From Hydractinia symbiolongicarpus (lineage: Eukaryota; Cnidaria; Hydrozoa; Anthoathecata; Hydractiniidae), in contig NC_079881.1 of NCBI RefSeq assembly GCF_029227915.1, forward strand, positions 29,303,501 through 29,367,500: a DNA stretch of 64,000 nucleotides, in the 5' to 3' direction. Numbering within the stretch: the stretch's first letter is position 1; each line of letters begins with the position of its first letter. Under the pieces are notes generated by a model that had not been told where the DNA came from, did not search any database, and saw only the letters and a list, made by a program, of their open reading frames with translations. The translations under genes and the position numbers were made by a program. This document shows positions 33,301-47,577 of the stretch, piece by piece.

Positions 33301-35098
33301 GTGACCTAATAAATGTGATAAATGAGAAAATTAGACTCCAAGAAATAACATTCTTCTCAATTTGACATGATTGCCGGAACTCAGCGATCACACTGGGCGC
33401 TGTGGTAGCACTTCTTTAAACACTTAGATAAATAAGTCATTTTTTACTGTGGGACCAATCCCAGCCGTTATCGCGCGCTGAAGAAATAGCGACAGTTTCA
33501 AAAACTATATTTTATTGACTTTCTAATGGTGTCAGTCCGTTTGAGTTACAACGGTTGTGTCACATATTCGTACCAACATGTATTTAGCGATATTTTTTTG
33601 ATATTACTAGGTTGCATCGCTTTTAACAATGAAACGATTGACTGTGGGACTTACTTGAACTAACTTTGGACTGTGACCTAATAAATGTGATAAATGAGAA
33701 AATTGAACTCCAAGAAATAACATTCTTCTCAATTTGACATGATTGCCGAAACTCAGCGATTACACTGGGCGCTGTGGTAGCGCTTCATTTAAAAATTTAG
33801 ATAAATAAGTCATGCTTTACTGTGGGACCAATCCTAGACGTTATCGTGCGCTGAAGAACTATCGACAGTTTCATAAACTACATTTCATTGACTTTCTAAC
33901 GGTGTCAGTCCGTTTGAGTTACAACGGTTGGGTCACATATTCGTACCAACATGTATTTAGCGATATTTTTGTTTAAAATTACTAGCTTGCATCGCTTTTA
34001 ACAATGAAACGATTGACTGTGGGACTTAGTTGAACTAACTTTGGACTGTGACCTAATAAATGTGATAAATGAGAAAATTGGACTCCAAGAAATAACATTC
34101 TTCTCAATTTGACATGATTGCCGGAACTCAGCGATTACACTGGGCGCTGTGGTAGCACTTCATTTAAAAACTTAGATTAATAAGTCATTATCGCGCGCTG
34201 AAGAAATAGCGACAGTTTCAAAAACTACATTTCATTGACTTTCTAACGGTGTCAGTCCGTTTAAGTTACGACGGTTTGGTCGCATACTCGTACCAACATG
34301 TATTTAGCGCTATTTTTCTAATATTACTAGGTTGCATCGCTTTTAACTATGAAACGATTGACTGTGGGACTTATTTGAACTAACTTTGGACTGTCACCTG
34401 ATAAATGTGATAAAGGAGACAATTGGACTCCAAGAAATAACATTCTTCTTAATTTGACATGATTGCCGAAACTCAGCGATTACACTGGGCGCTGTGGTAG
34501 CGCTTCATTTAAAAATTTAGATAAATAAGTCATGCTTTACTGTGGGACCAATCCTAGACGTTATCGCGCGCTGAAGAACTATCGACAGTTTCATAAACTA
34601 CATTTCATTGACTTTCTAACGGTGTCAGTCCGTTTGAGTTACAACGGTTGGGTCACATATTCGTACCAACATGTATTTAGCGATATTTTTGTTTAAAATT
34701 ACTAGCTTGCATCGCTTTTAACAATGAAACAAATGATTGTGGGACTTAATTGAACAAACTTTGGACTGTGACCTGATAAATGTGATAATTGAGACAATTG
34801 GACTCCAAGAAATAACATTCTTCTTAATTTGACGTGATTGCCAGAACTCAGCGATTACACTGGGCGCTGTTGTAGCGCTTCATTTAAAAATTTGGATAAA
34901 TAAGTCATCATTTACTGTGGAACCAATCCTATCCGTTATCGAGCGCTGAAGAAATAGCGACAGTTTCAAAAACTACATTTCATTGACTTTCTAACGGTGT
35001 CAGTCCGTTTGAGTTACAACGGTTTGGTCACCTATTCGTACCAACATCTATTTAGCGCTATATTTCTGATATTACTAAGTTGCATCGCTTTTAACTAT
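27384..35098 (+). repeat. ~1465-bp tetramers nested in a 3656-bp decameric HOR
   Basis: The base pattern is four units of about 375, 373-379, 372 and 345 bp: 27384, 27759 (GAAACAAATG start), 28132, 28504 (short), then again from 28849 and 30320. On top of this, ten units from 28132 to 31787 (3656 bp) are repeated from 31788; the pairs 28132/31788, 28504/32160, 28849/32505, 29224/32880 and 29603/33259 match, sharing GGGACTTGATTG, ATCTCCCGCTGAGG, TTTCGCGATATT and the AACTATAACTATG insertion. The second copy is one short unit smaller because of a chimeric monomer at 33631. A third partial copy appears at 42055-43525. Confidence 0.85.
33631..34005 (+). repeat. Chimeric monomer from unequal exchange
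   Basis: The first part matches the unit at 29975 (GGGACTTACTTG, TTGAACTCC, CTTCTCAATTTG) and the rest matches the unit at 30320 (GCCGAAACTCAGCG, TTATCGTGCGCTG). The switch lies within 33731-33748, an 18-bp stretch identical in both parents. The result is a net loss of one 345-bp unit relative to the first copy. Confidence 0.82.
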
Positions 35099-35443
35099 GA
35101 AACGATTGACTGTGAGACTTATTTGAACTAACTTTGGACTGTGACCTAATAAATGTGATAAATGAGAAAATTGAACTCCAAGAAATAACATTCTTCTCAA
35201 TTTGACATGATTGCCGGAACTCAGGGATTACAATGGGCGCTGTGGTACCACTTCATTTAAAAACTTAGATTAATAAGTCATTATCGCGCGCTGAAGAAAT
35301 AGCAACAGTTTCAAAAACTACATTTCATTGCCTTTCTAACGGTGTCAGTTCGTTTGAGTTACAACGGTTGGGTCACATATTCGTACCAACATGTACTTAG
35401 CGATATTTTTCTCATATTACTAGGTTGCATCGCTTTTAACAGT

Positions 35444-37654
35444 GAAACGATTGACTGTGGGACTAAATTGAACTGATTTTGGACTGTGACCTTATAAATG
35501 CTATAAGTGAGCCAACTGGACTCCAACAAATAACATTCTTCTTAATTTGACGTAATTGCCGGACTCAGCGATTGCACTGGGCGCTGTGGTAGCGCTTTAT
35601 TTAAAAGTTTAAATAAATCTGTCATTTTTTACTGTGAGACCAATCCTAGCCGTTATTGCGCGCTGAAGAAATAGCGACAGTTTCAAAAACTACATTTTAT
35701 TGACTTTCTAACGGTGTCAGTCCGTTTGAGTTTCAACGCTGGCGTCACATATTCGTACCAACATGTATTTAGCGATATTTTTTTTGATATTACTAGCTTG
35801 CATCGCTTTTAACAATGAAACGATTGACTGTGGTACTTATTTGAACTAACTTTGGACTGGGACCTAATAAATGTGATAAATGAGAAAATTGGACTCCAAG
35901 AAATAACATTCTTCTCAATTTGACATGATTGCCGGAACTCAGGGATTACACTGGGCGCTGTGGTACCACTTCATTTAAAAACTTAGATTAATAAGTCATT
36001 TTTTACTGTGGGACCAATCCCAGCCGCTATCGCGCGCTGAAGAAATAGCGACAGTTTCAAAAACTACATTTTATTGACTTTCTAATGGTGTCAGTCCGTT
36101 TGAGTTACAACGGTTGTGTCACATATTCGTACCAACATGTATTTAGCGATATTTTGTTGATATTACTAGGTTGCATCGCTTTTAACAATGAAACGATTGA
36201 CTGTGGGACTTAGTTGAACTAACTTTGGACTGTGACCAAATAAATGTGATAAATGAGAAAATTGGACTCCAAGAAATAACATTCTTCTCAATTTGACATG
36301 ATTGCCGGAACTCAGCGAATACACTTGGCGCTGTGGTAGCACTTCATTTAAAAACTTAGATTAATAAGTCATTATCGCGCGCTGAAGAAATAGCGACAGT
36401 TTCAAAAACTACATTTCATTGCCTTTCTAACGGTGTCAGTCCGTTTGAGTTACAACGGTTGGGTCACATATTCGTACCAACATGTACTTAGCGATATTTT
36501 TTTCATATTACTAGGTTGCATCGCTTTTAACAGTGAAACGATTGACTGTGGGACTAAATTGAACTGATTTTGGACTGTGACCTTATAAATGCTATAAGTG
36601 AGCCAACTGGACTCCAACAAATAACATTGTTCTTAATTTGGCATAATTGCCGGACTCAGCGATTGCACTGGGCGCTGTGGTAGCGCTTTATTTAAAAGTT
36701 TAAATAAATCTGTCATATTTTACTGTGGGACCAATCCTAGCCGTTATTGCGCGCTGAAGAAATAGCGACAGTTTCAAAAACTACATTTTATTGACTTTCT
36801 AACGGTGTCAGTCCGTTTGAGTTTCAACGCTGGCGTCACATATTCGTACCAACATGTATTTAGCGATATTTTTTTTGATATTAATAGGTTGCATCGCTTT
36901 TACAATGAAACGATTGACTGTGGTACTTATTTGAACTAACTTTGGACTGTGACCTAATAAATGTGATAAATGAGAAAATTGGATTCCAAGAAATAACATT
37001 CTTCTCAATTTGACATGATCGCCGGAACTCAGGGATTACACTGGGTGCTGTGGTACCACTTCATTTAAAAACTTAGATTAATAAGTCATTTTTTACTGTG
37101 GGACCAATCCTAGCCGTTATTGCGCGCTGAAAAAATAGCGACAGTTTCAAAAACTACATTTTATTGACTTTCTAACGGTGTCAGTCCGTTTGAGTTTCAA
37201 CGCTGGCGTCACATATTCGTACCAACATGTATTTAGCGATATTTTTTTTGATATTAATAGGTTGCATCGCTTTTAACAATGAAACGATTGACTGTGGTAC
37301 TTATTTGAACTAACTTTGGACTGTGACCTAATAAATGTGATAAATGAGAAAATTGGACTCCAAGAAATAACATTCTTCTCAATTTGACATGATTGCCGGA
37401 ACTCAGGGATTACACTGGGCGCTGTGGTACCACTTCATTTAAAAACTTAGATTAATAAGTCATTTTTTACTAAGGGACCAATCCCATCCGTTATCGCGCG
37501 CTGAAGAAATAGCGACAGTTTCAAAAACTACATTTTATTGACTTTCTAATGGTGTCAGTCCGTTTGAGTTACAACGGTTGTGTCACATATTCGTACCAAC
37601 ATGTATTTAACGATATTTTTTTTGATATTACTAGGTTGCATCGCTTTTAACAAT
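35444..37654 (+). repeat. Second block of the A-B-short trimer HOR
   Basis: Units at 35444 (A), 35817 (B), 36190 (short, 345 bp), 36535 (A), 36907 and 37281 carry the same variants as the 15509-23151 trimer (GCTATAAGTGAGCC, GGTACCAC, GCGAATACACTTGG). It is separated from that block by about 12 kb of another HOR family. More diverged A-B-short triplets occur at 50411-51501 and 55890-56980. Confidence 0.78.
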
Positions 37655-38374
37655 GAAACGATTGACTGTGGGACTTAGTTGAACTAACTTTGGACTGTGA
37701 CCAAATAAATGTGATAAATGAGAAAATTGGACTCCAAGAAATAACATTCTTCTCAATTTGACATGATTGCCGGAACTCAGCGATTACACAGAGCGCTGCG
37801 GTAGCACTTCATTTAAAAACTTAGATTAATAAGTCATTATCGCGCGCTGAAGAAATAGCGGCAGTTTCAAAAACTACATTTCATTGACTTTCTAACGGTG
37901 TCAGTCCGCTTGAGTTGCGACGGTTTGGTCGCATACTCGTACCAACATGTATTTAGCGCTATTTTTCTAATACTACTAGGTTGCATCGCTTTTAACTATG
38001 AAACGATTGACTGTGGGACTTATTTGAACTAACTTTGGACTGTCACCTGATAAATGTGATAAAGGAGAAAATTGGACTCCAAGAAATAACATTCTTCTTA
38101 ATTTGACATGATTGCCGAAACTCAGCGATTACACTGGGCGCTGTGGTAGCGCTTCATTAAAAAGTTTAGATAAATAAGTCATGCTTTACTGTGGGACCAA
38201 TCCTAGACGTTATCGCGCGCTGAAGAACTATCGACAGTTTCATAAACTACATTTCATTGACTTTCTAACGGTGTCAGTCCGTTTGAGTTACAACGGTTGG
38301 GTCACATATTCGTACCAACATGTATTTAGCGATATTTTTGTTTAAAATTACTAGCTTGCATCGCTTTTAACAAT

Positions 38375-41300
38375 GAAACAAATGATTGTGGGACTTAATT
38401 GAACAAACTTTGGACTGTCACCTGATAAATGTGATAAAGGAAAAAATTGGACTCCAAGAAATAACATTCTTCTTAATTTGACATGATTGCCGAAACTCAG
38501 CGATTACACTGGGCGCTGTGGTAGCGCTTCATTAAAAAGTTTAGATAAATAAGTCATGCTTTACTGTGGGACCAATCCTAGACGTTATCGCGCGCTGAAG
38601 AACTATCGACAGTTTCATAAACTACATTTCATTGACTTTCTAACGGTGTCAGTCCGTTTGAGTTACAACGGTTGGGTCACATATTCATACCAACATGTAT
38701 TTAGCGATATTTTTGTTTAAAATTACTAGCTTGCATCGCTTTTAACAATGAAACAAATGATTGTGGGACTTAATTGAACAAACTTTGGACTGTGACCTGA
38801 TAAATGTGATAAATGAGACAATTGGACTCCAAGAAATAACATTCTTCTTAATTTGACGTGATTGCCAGAACTCAGCGATTACACTGGGCGCTGTTGTAGC
38901 GCTTTATTTAACAATTTGGATAAATAAGTCATCATTTACTGTGGAACCAATCCTATCCCTTATCGAGCGCTGAAGAAATAGCGACAGTTTCAAAAACTAC
39001 ATTTCATTGACTTTCTAACAGTGTCAGTCCGTTTGAGTTACAACGGTTTGGTCACCTATTCGTACCAACATGTATTTAGCGCTATTTTTCTGATATTACT
39101 AAGTTGCATCGCTTTTAACTATGAAACGATTGACTGTGGGACTTGATTGAACTAACTTTGGACTGTGACCTAATAAATGTGATAAATGAGAAAATTAGAC
39201 TCCAAGAAATAACATTCTTTTCAATTTGACATGATTGCCGGAACTCAGCGATTACACTGGGCGCTGTGGTAGCACTTCTTTAAACACTTAGATAAATAAG
39301 TCATTTTTTACTGTGGGACCAATCCCAGCCGTTATCTCCCGCTGAGGAAATAGCGACAGTTTCAAAAACTATATTTTATTGACTTTCTAATGGTGTCAGT
39401 CCGTTTGAGTTACAACGGTTGTGTCACATATTCGTACCAACATGTATTTAGCGATATTTTTTTGATATTACTAGGTTGCATCGCTTTTAACAATGAAACG
39501 ATTGACTGTGGGACTTAGTTGAACTAACTTTTTACTGTGACCTAATGAATGTGATAAATGAGAAAATTGGACTCCAAGAAATAACATTCTTCTCAATTTG
39601 ACATGATTGCCGGAACTCAGCGATTACACTGGGCGGTGTGGTAGCACTTCATTTAAAAACTTAGATTAATAAGTCATTATCGCGCGCTGAAGAAATAGCG
39701 ACAGTTTCAAAAACTACATTTCATTGACTTTCTAACGGTGTCAGTCCGTTTAAGTTACGACGGTTTGGTCGCATACTCGTACCAACATGTATTTAGCGCT
39801 ATTTTTCTAATATTACTAGGTTGCATCGCTTTTAACTATGAAACGATTGACTGTGGGACTTATTTGAACTAACTTTGGACTATCACCTGATAAATGTGAT
39901 AAAGGAGACAATTGGACTCCAAGAAATAACATTCTTCTTAATTTGACATGATTGCCGAAACTTAGCGATTACACTGGGCGCTGTGGTAGCGCTTCATTTA
40001 AAAATTTAGATAAATAAGTCATGCTTTACTGTGGGACCAATCCTAGACGTTATCGCGCGCTGAAGAACTATCGACAGTTTCATAAACTACATTTCATTGA
40101 CTTTCTAACGGTGTCAGTCCGTTTGAGTTACAACGGTTGGGTCACATATTCGTACCAACATGTATTTAGCGATATTTTTGTTTAAAATTACTAGCTTGCA
40201 TCGCTTTTAACAATGAAACAAATGATTGTGGGACTTAATTGAACAAACTTTGGACTGTCACCTGATAAATGTGATAAAGGAAAAAATTGGACTCCAAGAA
40301 ATAACATTCTTCTTAATTTGACATGATTGCCGAAACTCAGCGATTACACTGGGCGCTGTGGTAGCGCTTCATTAAAAAGTTTAGATAAATAAGTCATGCT
40401 TTACTGTGGGACCAATCCTAGACGTTATCGCGCGCTGAAGAACTATCGACAGTTTCATAAACTACATTTCATTGACTTTCTAACGGTGTCAGTCCGTTTG
40501 AGTTACAACGGTTGGGTCACATATTCATACCAACATGTATTTAGCGATATTTTTGTTTAAAATTACTAGCTTGCATCGCTTTTAACAATGAAACAAATGA
40601 TTGTGGGACTTAATTGAACAAACTTTGGACTGTGACCTGATAAATGTGATAAATGAGACAATTGGACTCCAAGAAATAACATTCTTCTTAATTTGACGTG
40701 ATTGCCAGAACTCAGCGATTACACTGGGCGCTGTTGTAGCGCTTTATTTAACAATTTGGATAAATAAGTCATCATTTACTGTGGAACCAATCCTATCCCT
40801 TATCGAGCGCTGAAGAAATAGCGACAGTTTCAAAAACTACATTTCATTGACTTTCTAACAGTGTCAGTCCGTTTGAGTTACAACGGTTTGGTCACCTATT
40901 CGTACCAACATGTATTTAGCGCTATTTTTCTGATATTACTAAGTTGCATCGCTTTTAACTATGAAACGATTGACTGTGGGACTTGATTGAACTAACTTTG
41001 GACTGTGACCTAATAAATGTGATAAATGAGAAAATTAGACTCCAAGAAATAACATTCTTTTCAATTTGACATGATTGCCGGAACTCAGCGATTACACTGG
41101 GCGCTGTGGTAGCACTTCTTTAAACACTTAGATAAATAAGTCATTTTTTACTGTGGGACCAATCCCAGCCGTTATCTCCCGCTGAGGAAATAGCGACAGT
41201 TTCAAAAACTATATTTTATTGACTTTCTAATGGTGTCAGTCCGTTTGAGTTACAACGGTTGTGTCACATATTCGTACCAACATGTATTTAGCGATATTTT

Positions 41301-42000
41301 TTTGATATTACTAGGTTGCATCGCTTTTAACAATGAAACGATTGACTGTGGGACTTAGTTGAACTAACTTTTTACTGTGACCTAATGAATGTGATAAATG
41401 AGAAAATTGGACTCCAAGAAATAACATTCTTCTCAATTTGACATGATTGCCGGAACTCAGCGATTACACTGGGCGGTGTGGTAGCACTTCATTTAAAAAC
41501 TTAGATTAATAAGTCATTATCGCGCGCTGAAGAAATAGCGACAGTTTCAAAAACTACATTTCATTGACTTTCTAACGGTGTCAGTCCGTTTAAGTTACGA
41601 CGGTTTGGTCGCATACTCGTACCAACATGTATTTAGCGCTATTTTTCTAATATTACTAGGTTGCATCGCTTTTAACTATGAAACGATTGACTGTGGGACT
41701 TATTTGAACTAACTTTGGACTATCACCTGATAAATGTGATAAAGGAGACAATTGGACTCCAAGAAATAACATTCTTCTTAATTTGACATGATTGCCGAAA
41801 CTTAGCGATTACACTGGGCGCTGTGGTAGCGCTTCATTTAAAAATTTAGATAAATAAGTCATGCTTTACTGTGGGACCAATCCTAGACGTTATCGCGCGC
41901 TGAAGAACTATCGACAGTTTCATAAACTACATTTCATTGACTTTCTAACGGTGTCAGTCCGTTTGAGTTACAACGGTTGGGTCACATATTCGTACCAACA
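38375..42000 (+). repeat. Pentameric higher-order repeat, 1840 bp, two copies
   Basis: Units at 38375, 38750, 39123, 39495 and 39840 recur at 40215, 40590, 40963, 41335 and 41680. Shared private changes include AAAGGAAAAAATTGG, CATATTCATACC, GCTTTATTTAACAATTTGG and CATTCTTTTCAATTTG. The copies part near 42000, where TTTCGCGATATT replaces TTTAGCGATATT. They look nearly identical, so the duplication is recent. Confidence 0.87.
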
Positions 42001-44645
42001 TGTATTTCGCGATATTTTTGTTTAAAATTACTAGCTTGCATCGCTTTTAACAATGAAACAAATGATTGTGCGACTTAATTGAACAAACTTTGGACTGTGA
42101 CCTGATAAATGTGATAAATGAGACAATTGGACTCCAAGAAATAACATTCTTCTTAATTTGACGTTATTGCCAGAACTCAGCGATTACACTGGGCGCTGTT
42201 ATAGCGCTTCATTTAAAAATTTGGATAAATAAGTCATCATTTACTGTGGAACCAATCCTATCCCTTATCGAGCGCTGAAGAAATAGCGACAGTTTCAAAA
42301 ACTACATTACATTGACTTTCTAACGGTGTCAGTCCGTTTGAGTTACAACGGTTTGGTCACCTATTCGTACCAACATGTATTTAGCGCTATTTTTCTGATA
42401 TTACTGAGTTGCATCGCTTTTAACTATAACTATGAAACGATTGACTGTGGGACTTAATTGAACTAACTTTGGACTGTGACCTAATAAATGTGATAAATGA
42501 GAAAATTAGACTCCAAGAAATAACATTCTTCTCAATTTGACATGATTGCCGGAACTCAGCGATCACACTGGGCGCTGTGGTAGCACTTCTTTAAACACTT
42601 AGATAAATAAGTCATTTTTTACTGTGGGACCAATCCCAGCCGTTATCGCGCGCTGAAGAAATAGCGACAGTTTCAAAAACTATATTTTATTGACTTTCTA
42701 ATGGTGTCAGTCCGTTTGAGTTACAACGGTTGTGTCACATATTCGTACCAACATGTATTTAGCGATATTTTTTTGATATTACTAGGTTGCATCGCTTTTA
42801 ACAATGAAACGATTGACTGTGGGACTTACTTGAACTAACTTTGGACTGTGACCTAATAAATGTGATAAATGAGAAAATTGAACTCCAAGAAATAACATTC
42901 TTCTCAATTTGACATGATTGCCGGAACTCAGCGATTACACTGGGCGCTGTGGTAGCACTTCATTTAAAAACTTCGATTAATAAGTCATTATCGCGCGCTG
43001 AAGAAATAGCGACAGTTTCAAAAACTACATTTCATTGACTTTCTAACGGTGTCAGTCCGTTTAAGTTACGACGGTTTGGTCGCATACTCGTACCAACATG
43101 TATTTAGCGCTATTTTTCTAATATTACTAGGTTGCATCGCTTTTAACTATGAAACGATTGACTGTGGGACTTATTTGAACTAACTTTGGACTGTCACCTG
43201 ATAAATGTGATAAAGGAGACAATTGGACTCCAAGGAATAACATTCTTCTTAATTTGACATGATTGCCGAAACTCAGCGATTACACTGGGCGCTGTGGTAG
43301 CGCTTCATTTAAAAATTTAGATAAATAAGTCATGCTTTACTGTGGGACCAATCCTAGACGTTATCGTGCGCTGAAGAACTATCGACAGTTTCATAAACTA
43401 CATTTCATTGACTTTCTAACGGTGTCAGTCCGTTTGAGTTACAACGGTTGGGTCACATATTCGTACCAACATGTATTTAGCGATATTTTTGTTTAAAATT
43501 ACTAGCTTGCATCGCTTTTAACAATGAAACGATTGACTGTGGGACTTAGTTGAACTAACTTTGGACTGTGACCTAATAAATGTGAAAAATGAGAAAATTG
43601 GACTCCAAGAAATAACATTCTTCTCAATTTGACATGATTGCCGGAACTCAGCGATTACACTGGGCGCTGTGGTAGCACTTCTTTAAACACTTAGATAAAT
43701 AAGTCATTTTTTACTGTGGGACCAATCCCAGCCGTTATCGCGCGCTGAAGAAATAGCGACAGTTTCAAAAACTATATTTTATTGACTTTCTAACGGTGTC
43801 AGTCCGTTTAAGTTACGACGGTTTGGTCGCATACTCGTACCAACATGTATTTAGCGCTATTTTTCTAATATTACTAGGTTGCATCGCTTTTAACTATGAA
43901 ACAATTGACTGTGGGACTTACTTGACCTAACTTTGGACTGCCACCTGATAAATGTGATAAAGGAGACAATTGGACTCCAAGAAATAACATTCTTCTTAAT
44001 TTGACATGATTGCCGAAACTCAGCGATTACACTGGGCGCTGTGGTAGCGCTTCATTTAAAAGTTTAGATAAATAAGTCATGCTTTACTGTGGGACCAATC
44101 CTAGACGTTATCGCGCGCTGAAGAACTATCGACAGTTTCATAAACTACATTTCATTGACTTTCTAACGGTGACAGTCCGTTTGAGTTACAACGGTTGGGT
44201 CACATATTCGTACCAACATGTATTTAGCGATATTTTTGATTAAAATTACTAGCTTGCATCGCTTTTAACAATGAAACAAATGATTGTGGGACTTAATTGA
44301 ACAAACTTTGGACTGTGACCTGATAAATGTGATAAATGAGACAATTGGACTCCAAGAAATAACATTCTTCTTAATTTGACGTGATTGCCAGAACTCAGCG
44401 ATTACACTGGGCGCTGTTGTAGCGCTTCATTTAAAAATTTGGATAAATAAGTCATCATTTACTGTGGAACCAATCCTATCCGTTATCGAGCGCTGAAGAA
44501 ATAGCGACAGTTTCAAAAACTACATTTCATTGACTTTCTAACGGTGTCAGTCCGTTTGAGTTACAACGGTTTGGTCACCTATTCGTACCAACATGTATTT
44601 AGCGCTATATTTCTGATATTACTAAGTTGCATCGCTTTTAACTAT

Positions 44646-47577
44646 GAAACGATTGACTGTGAGACTTAATTGAACTAACTTTGGACTGTGACCAGATAAA
44701 TGTGATAAAGGAGAAAATTGGACTCCAAGAAGTAACATTCTTCTCAATTTGACATGATTGCCGGAACTCAGCGATTACACTGGGCGCTGTGGTAGCGCTT
44801 CACTTAAAAATTTAGATAAATAAGTCATGCTTTACTGTGGGACCAATCCTAGACGTTATCGCGCGCTGATGAACTATCGACAGTTTCATAAACTACATTT
44901 CATTGACTTTCTAACGGTGTCAGTCCGTTTGAGTTACAACGGTTGGGTCACATATTCGTACCAACATGTATTTAGCGATATTTTTGTTTAAAATTACTAG
45001 CTTGCCTCGCTTTTAACAATGAAACAAATGATTATGGGACTTAATTGAACAAACTTTGGACTGTGACCTGATAAATGTGATAAATGAGAAAATTGGACTC
45101 CAAGAAATAACATTCTTCTTAATTTGACGTGATTGCCAGAACTCAGCGATTACACTGGGCGCTGTTGTAGCGCTTCATTTAAAAATTTGGATAAATAAGT
45201 CATCATTTACTGTGGAACCAATCCTATCCGTTATCGAGCGCTGAAGAAATAGCGACAGTTTCAAAAACTACATTTCATTGACTTTCTAACGGTGTCAGTC
45301 CGTTTGAGTTAAAACGGTTTGGTCACCTATTCGTACCAACATGTATTGAGCGCTATTTTTCTGATATTACTAAGTTGCATCGCTTTTAACTATGAAACGA
45401 TTGACTGTGGGACTTAATTGAACTAACTTTGGACTGTGACCTAATAAATGTGATAAATGAGAAAATTGGACTCCAAGAAATAACATTCTTCTCAATTCGA
45501 CATGATTGCCGGAACTCAGCGATTACACTGGGCGCTGTGGTAACACTTCTTTAAACACTTAGATTAGTAAGACATTTTTTACTTTGGGACCAATCCTAGC
45601 CGTTAGCGCGCGCTTAAGAAATAGAGACAGTTTCAAATACTACATTTCACTGACTTTGTAACGGTGTCAGTCCGTTTGAGTTTCAACGGTTGGGTCACAT
45701 ATTTAATACCAACATGTATTTATCGATATTTTTCTCATAATACTAAGTTACATCACTTTTAACAGTGAAACGATTGACTGTGGGACTTAGTTGAACTAAC
45801 TTTGGACTGTGACCTAATAAATGTGATAAATGAGAAAATTGGACTCCAAGAAATAACATTCTTCTCAATTTGACATGATTGCCGGAACTCAGCGATTACA
45901 CTGGGCGCTGTGGCAGCACTTCATTTAAAAACTTAGATTAATAAGTCATTATCGCGCGCTGAAGAAATAGCGACAGTTTCAAAAACTCCATTTCATTGAC
46001 TTTCTAACGGTGTCAGTCCGTTTGAGTTACAACGGTTTGGTCACCTATTCGTACCAACATGTATTTAGCGCTATATTTCTGATATTACTAAGTTGCATCG
46101 CTTTTAACTATGAAACGATTGACTGTGAGACTTAATTGAACTAACTTTGGACTGTGACCAGATAAATGTGATAAAGGAGAAAATTGGACTCCAAGAAGTA
46201 ACATTCTTCTCAATTTGACATGATTGCCGGAACTCAGCGATTACACTGGGCGCTGTGGTAGCGCTTTACTTAAAAATTTAGAAAAATAAATCATGCTTTA
46301 CTGTGGGACCAATCCTAGACGTTATCGCGCGCTGATAAACTATCGACAGTTTCATAAACTACATTTCATTGACTTTCTAACGGTGTCAGTCCGTTTGAGT
46401 TACAACGGTTGGGTCACATATTCGTACCAACATGTATTTAGCGATATTTTTGTTTAAAATTATTAGCTTGCATCGCTTTTAACAATGAAACAAATGATTA
46501 TGGGACTTAATTGAACAAACTTTGGACTGTGACCTGATAAATGTGATAAATGAGAAAATTGGACTCCAAGAAATAACATTCTTCTTAATTTGACGTGATT
46601 GCCAGAACTCAGCGATTACACTGGGCGCTGTTGTAGCGCTTCATTTAAAAATTTGGATAAATAAGTCATCATTTTCTGTGGAACCAATCCTATCCGTTAT
46701 CGAGCGCTGAAGAAATAGCGACAGTTTCAAAAACTACATTTCATTGACTTTCTAACGGTGTCAGTCCGTTTGAGTTAAAACGGTTTGGTCACCTATTCGT
46801 ACCAACATGTATTGAGCGCTATTTTTCTGATATTACTAAGTTGCATCGCTTTTAACTATGAAACGATTGACTGTGGGACTTAATTGAACTAACTTTGGAC
46901 TGTGACCTAATAAATGTGATAAATGAGAAAATTGGACTCCAAGAAATAACATTCTTCTCAATTCGACATGATTGCCGGAACTCAGCGATTACACTGGGCG
47001 CTGTGGTAGCACTTCTTTAAACACTTAGATTAGTAAGACATTTTTTACTGTGGGACCAATCCTAGCCGTTAGCGCGCGCTTAAGAAATAGAGACAGTTTC
47101 AAATACTACATTTCACTGACTTTGTAACGGTGTCAGTCCGTTTGAGTTTCAACGGTTGGGTCACATATTTAATACCAACATGTATTTATCGATATTTTTC
47201 TCATAATACTAAGTTACATCACTTTTAACAGTAAAACGATTGACTGTGGGACTTAGTTGAACTAACTTTGGACTGTGACCTAATAAATGTGATAAATGAG
47301 AAAATTGGACTCCAAGAAATAACATTCTTCTCAATTTGACATGATTGCCGGAACTCAGCGATTACACTGGGCGCTGTGGCAGCACTTCATTTAAAAACTT
47401 AGATTAATAAGTCATTATCGCGCGCTGAAGAAATAGCGACAGTTTCAAAAACTACATTTCATTGACTTTCTAACGGTGTCAGTCCGTTTAAGTTACGACG
47501 GTTTGGTCGCATACTCGTACCAACATGTATTTAGCGCTATTTTTCTAATATTACTAGGTTGCATCGCTTTTAACTAT
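44646..47577 (+). repeat. Tetrameric higher-order repeat, 1466 bp, two copies
   Basis: Units at 44646, 45021, 45394 and 45767 (short) recur at 46112, 46487, 46860 and 47233 (short). Shared markers are CCAAGAAGTAAC, AACAAATGATTATGGG, GTTAAAACGG, CAATTCGACATG, CATATTTAATACC and GTGGCAGCACTTC. Confidence 0.85.

Noticed and set aside
36808-37008. 66-codon open frame on the minus strand in the satellite
   Set aside because: It runs across ordinary monomer sequence, is not preserved in neighbouring copies, and has no recognisable protein features.
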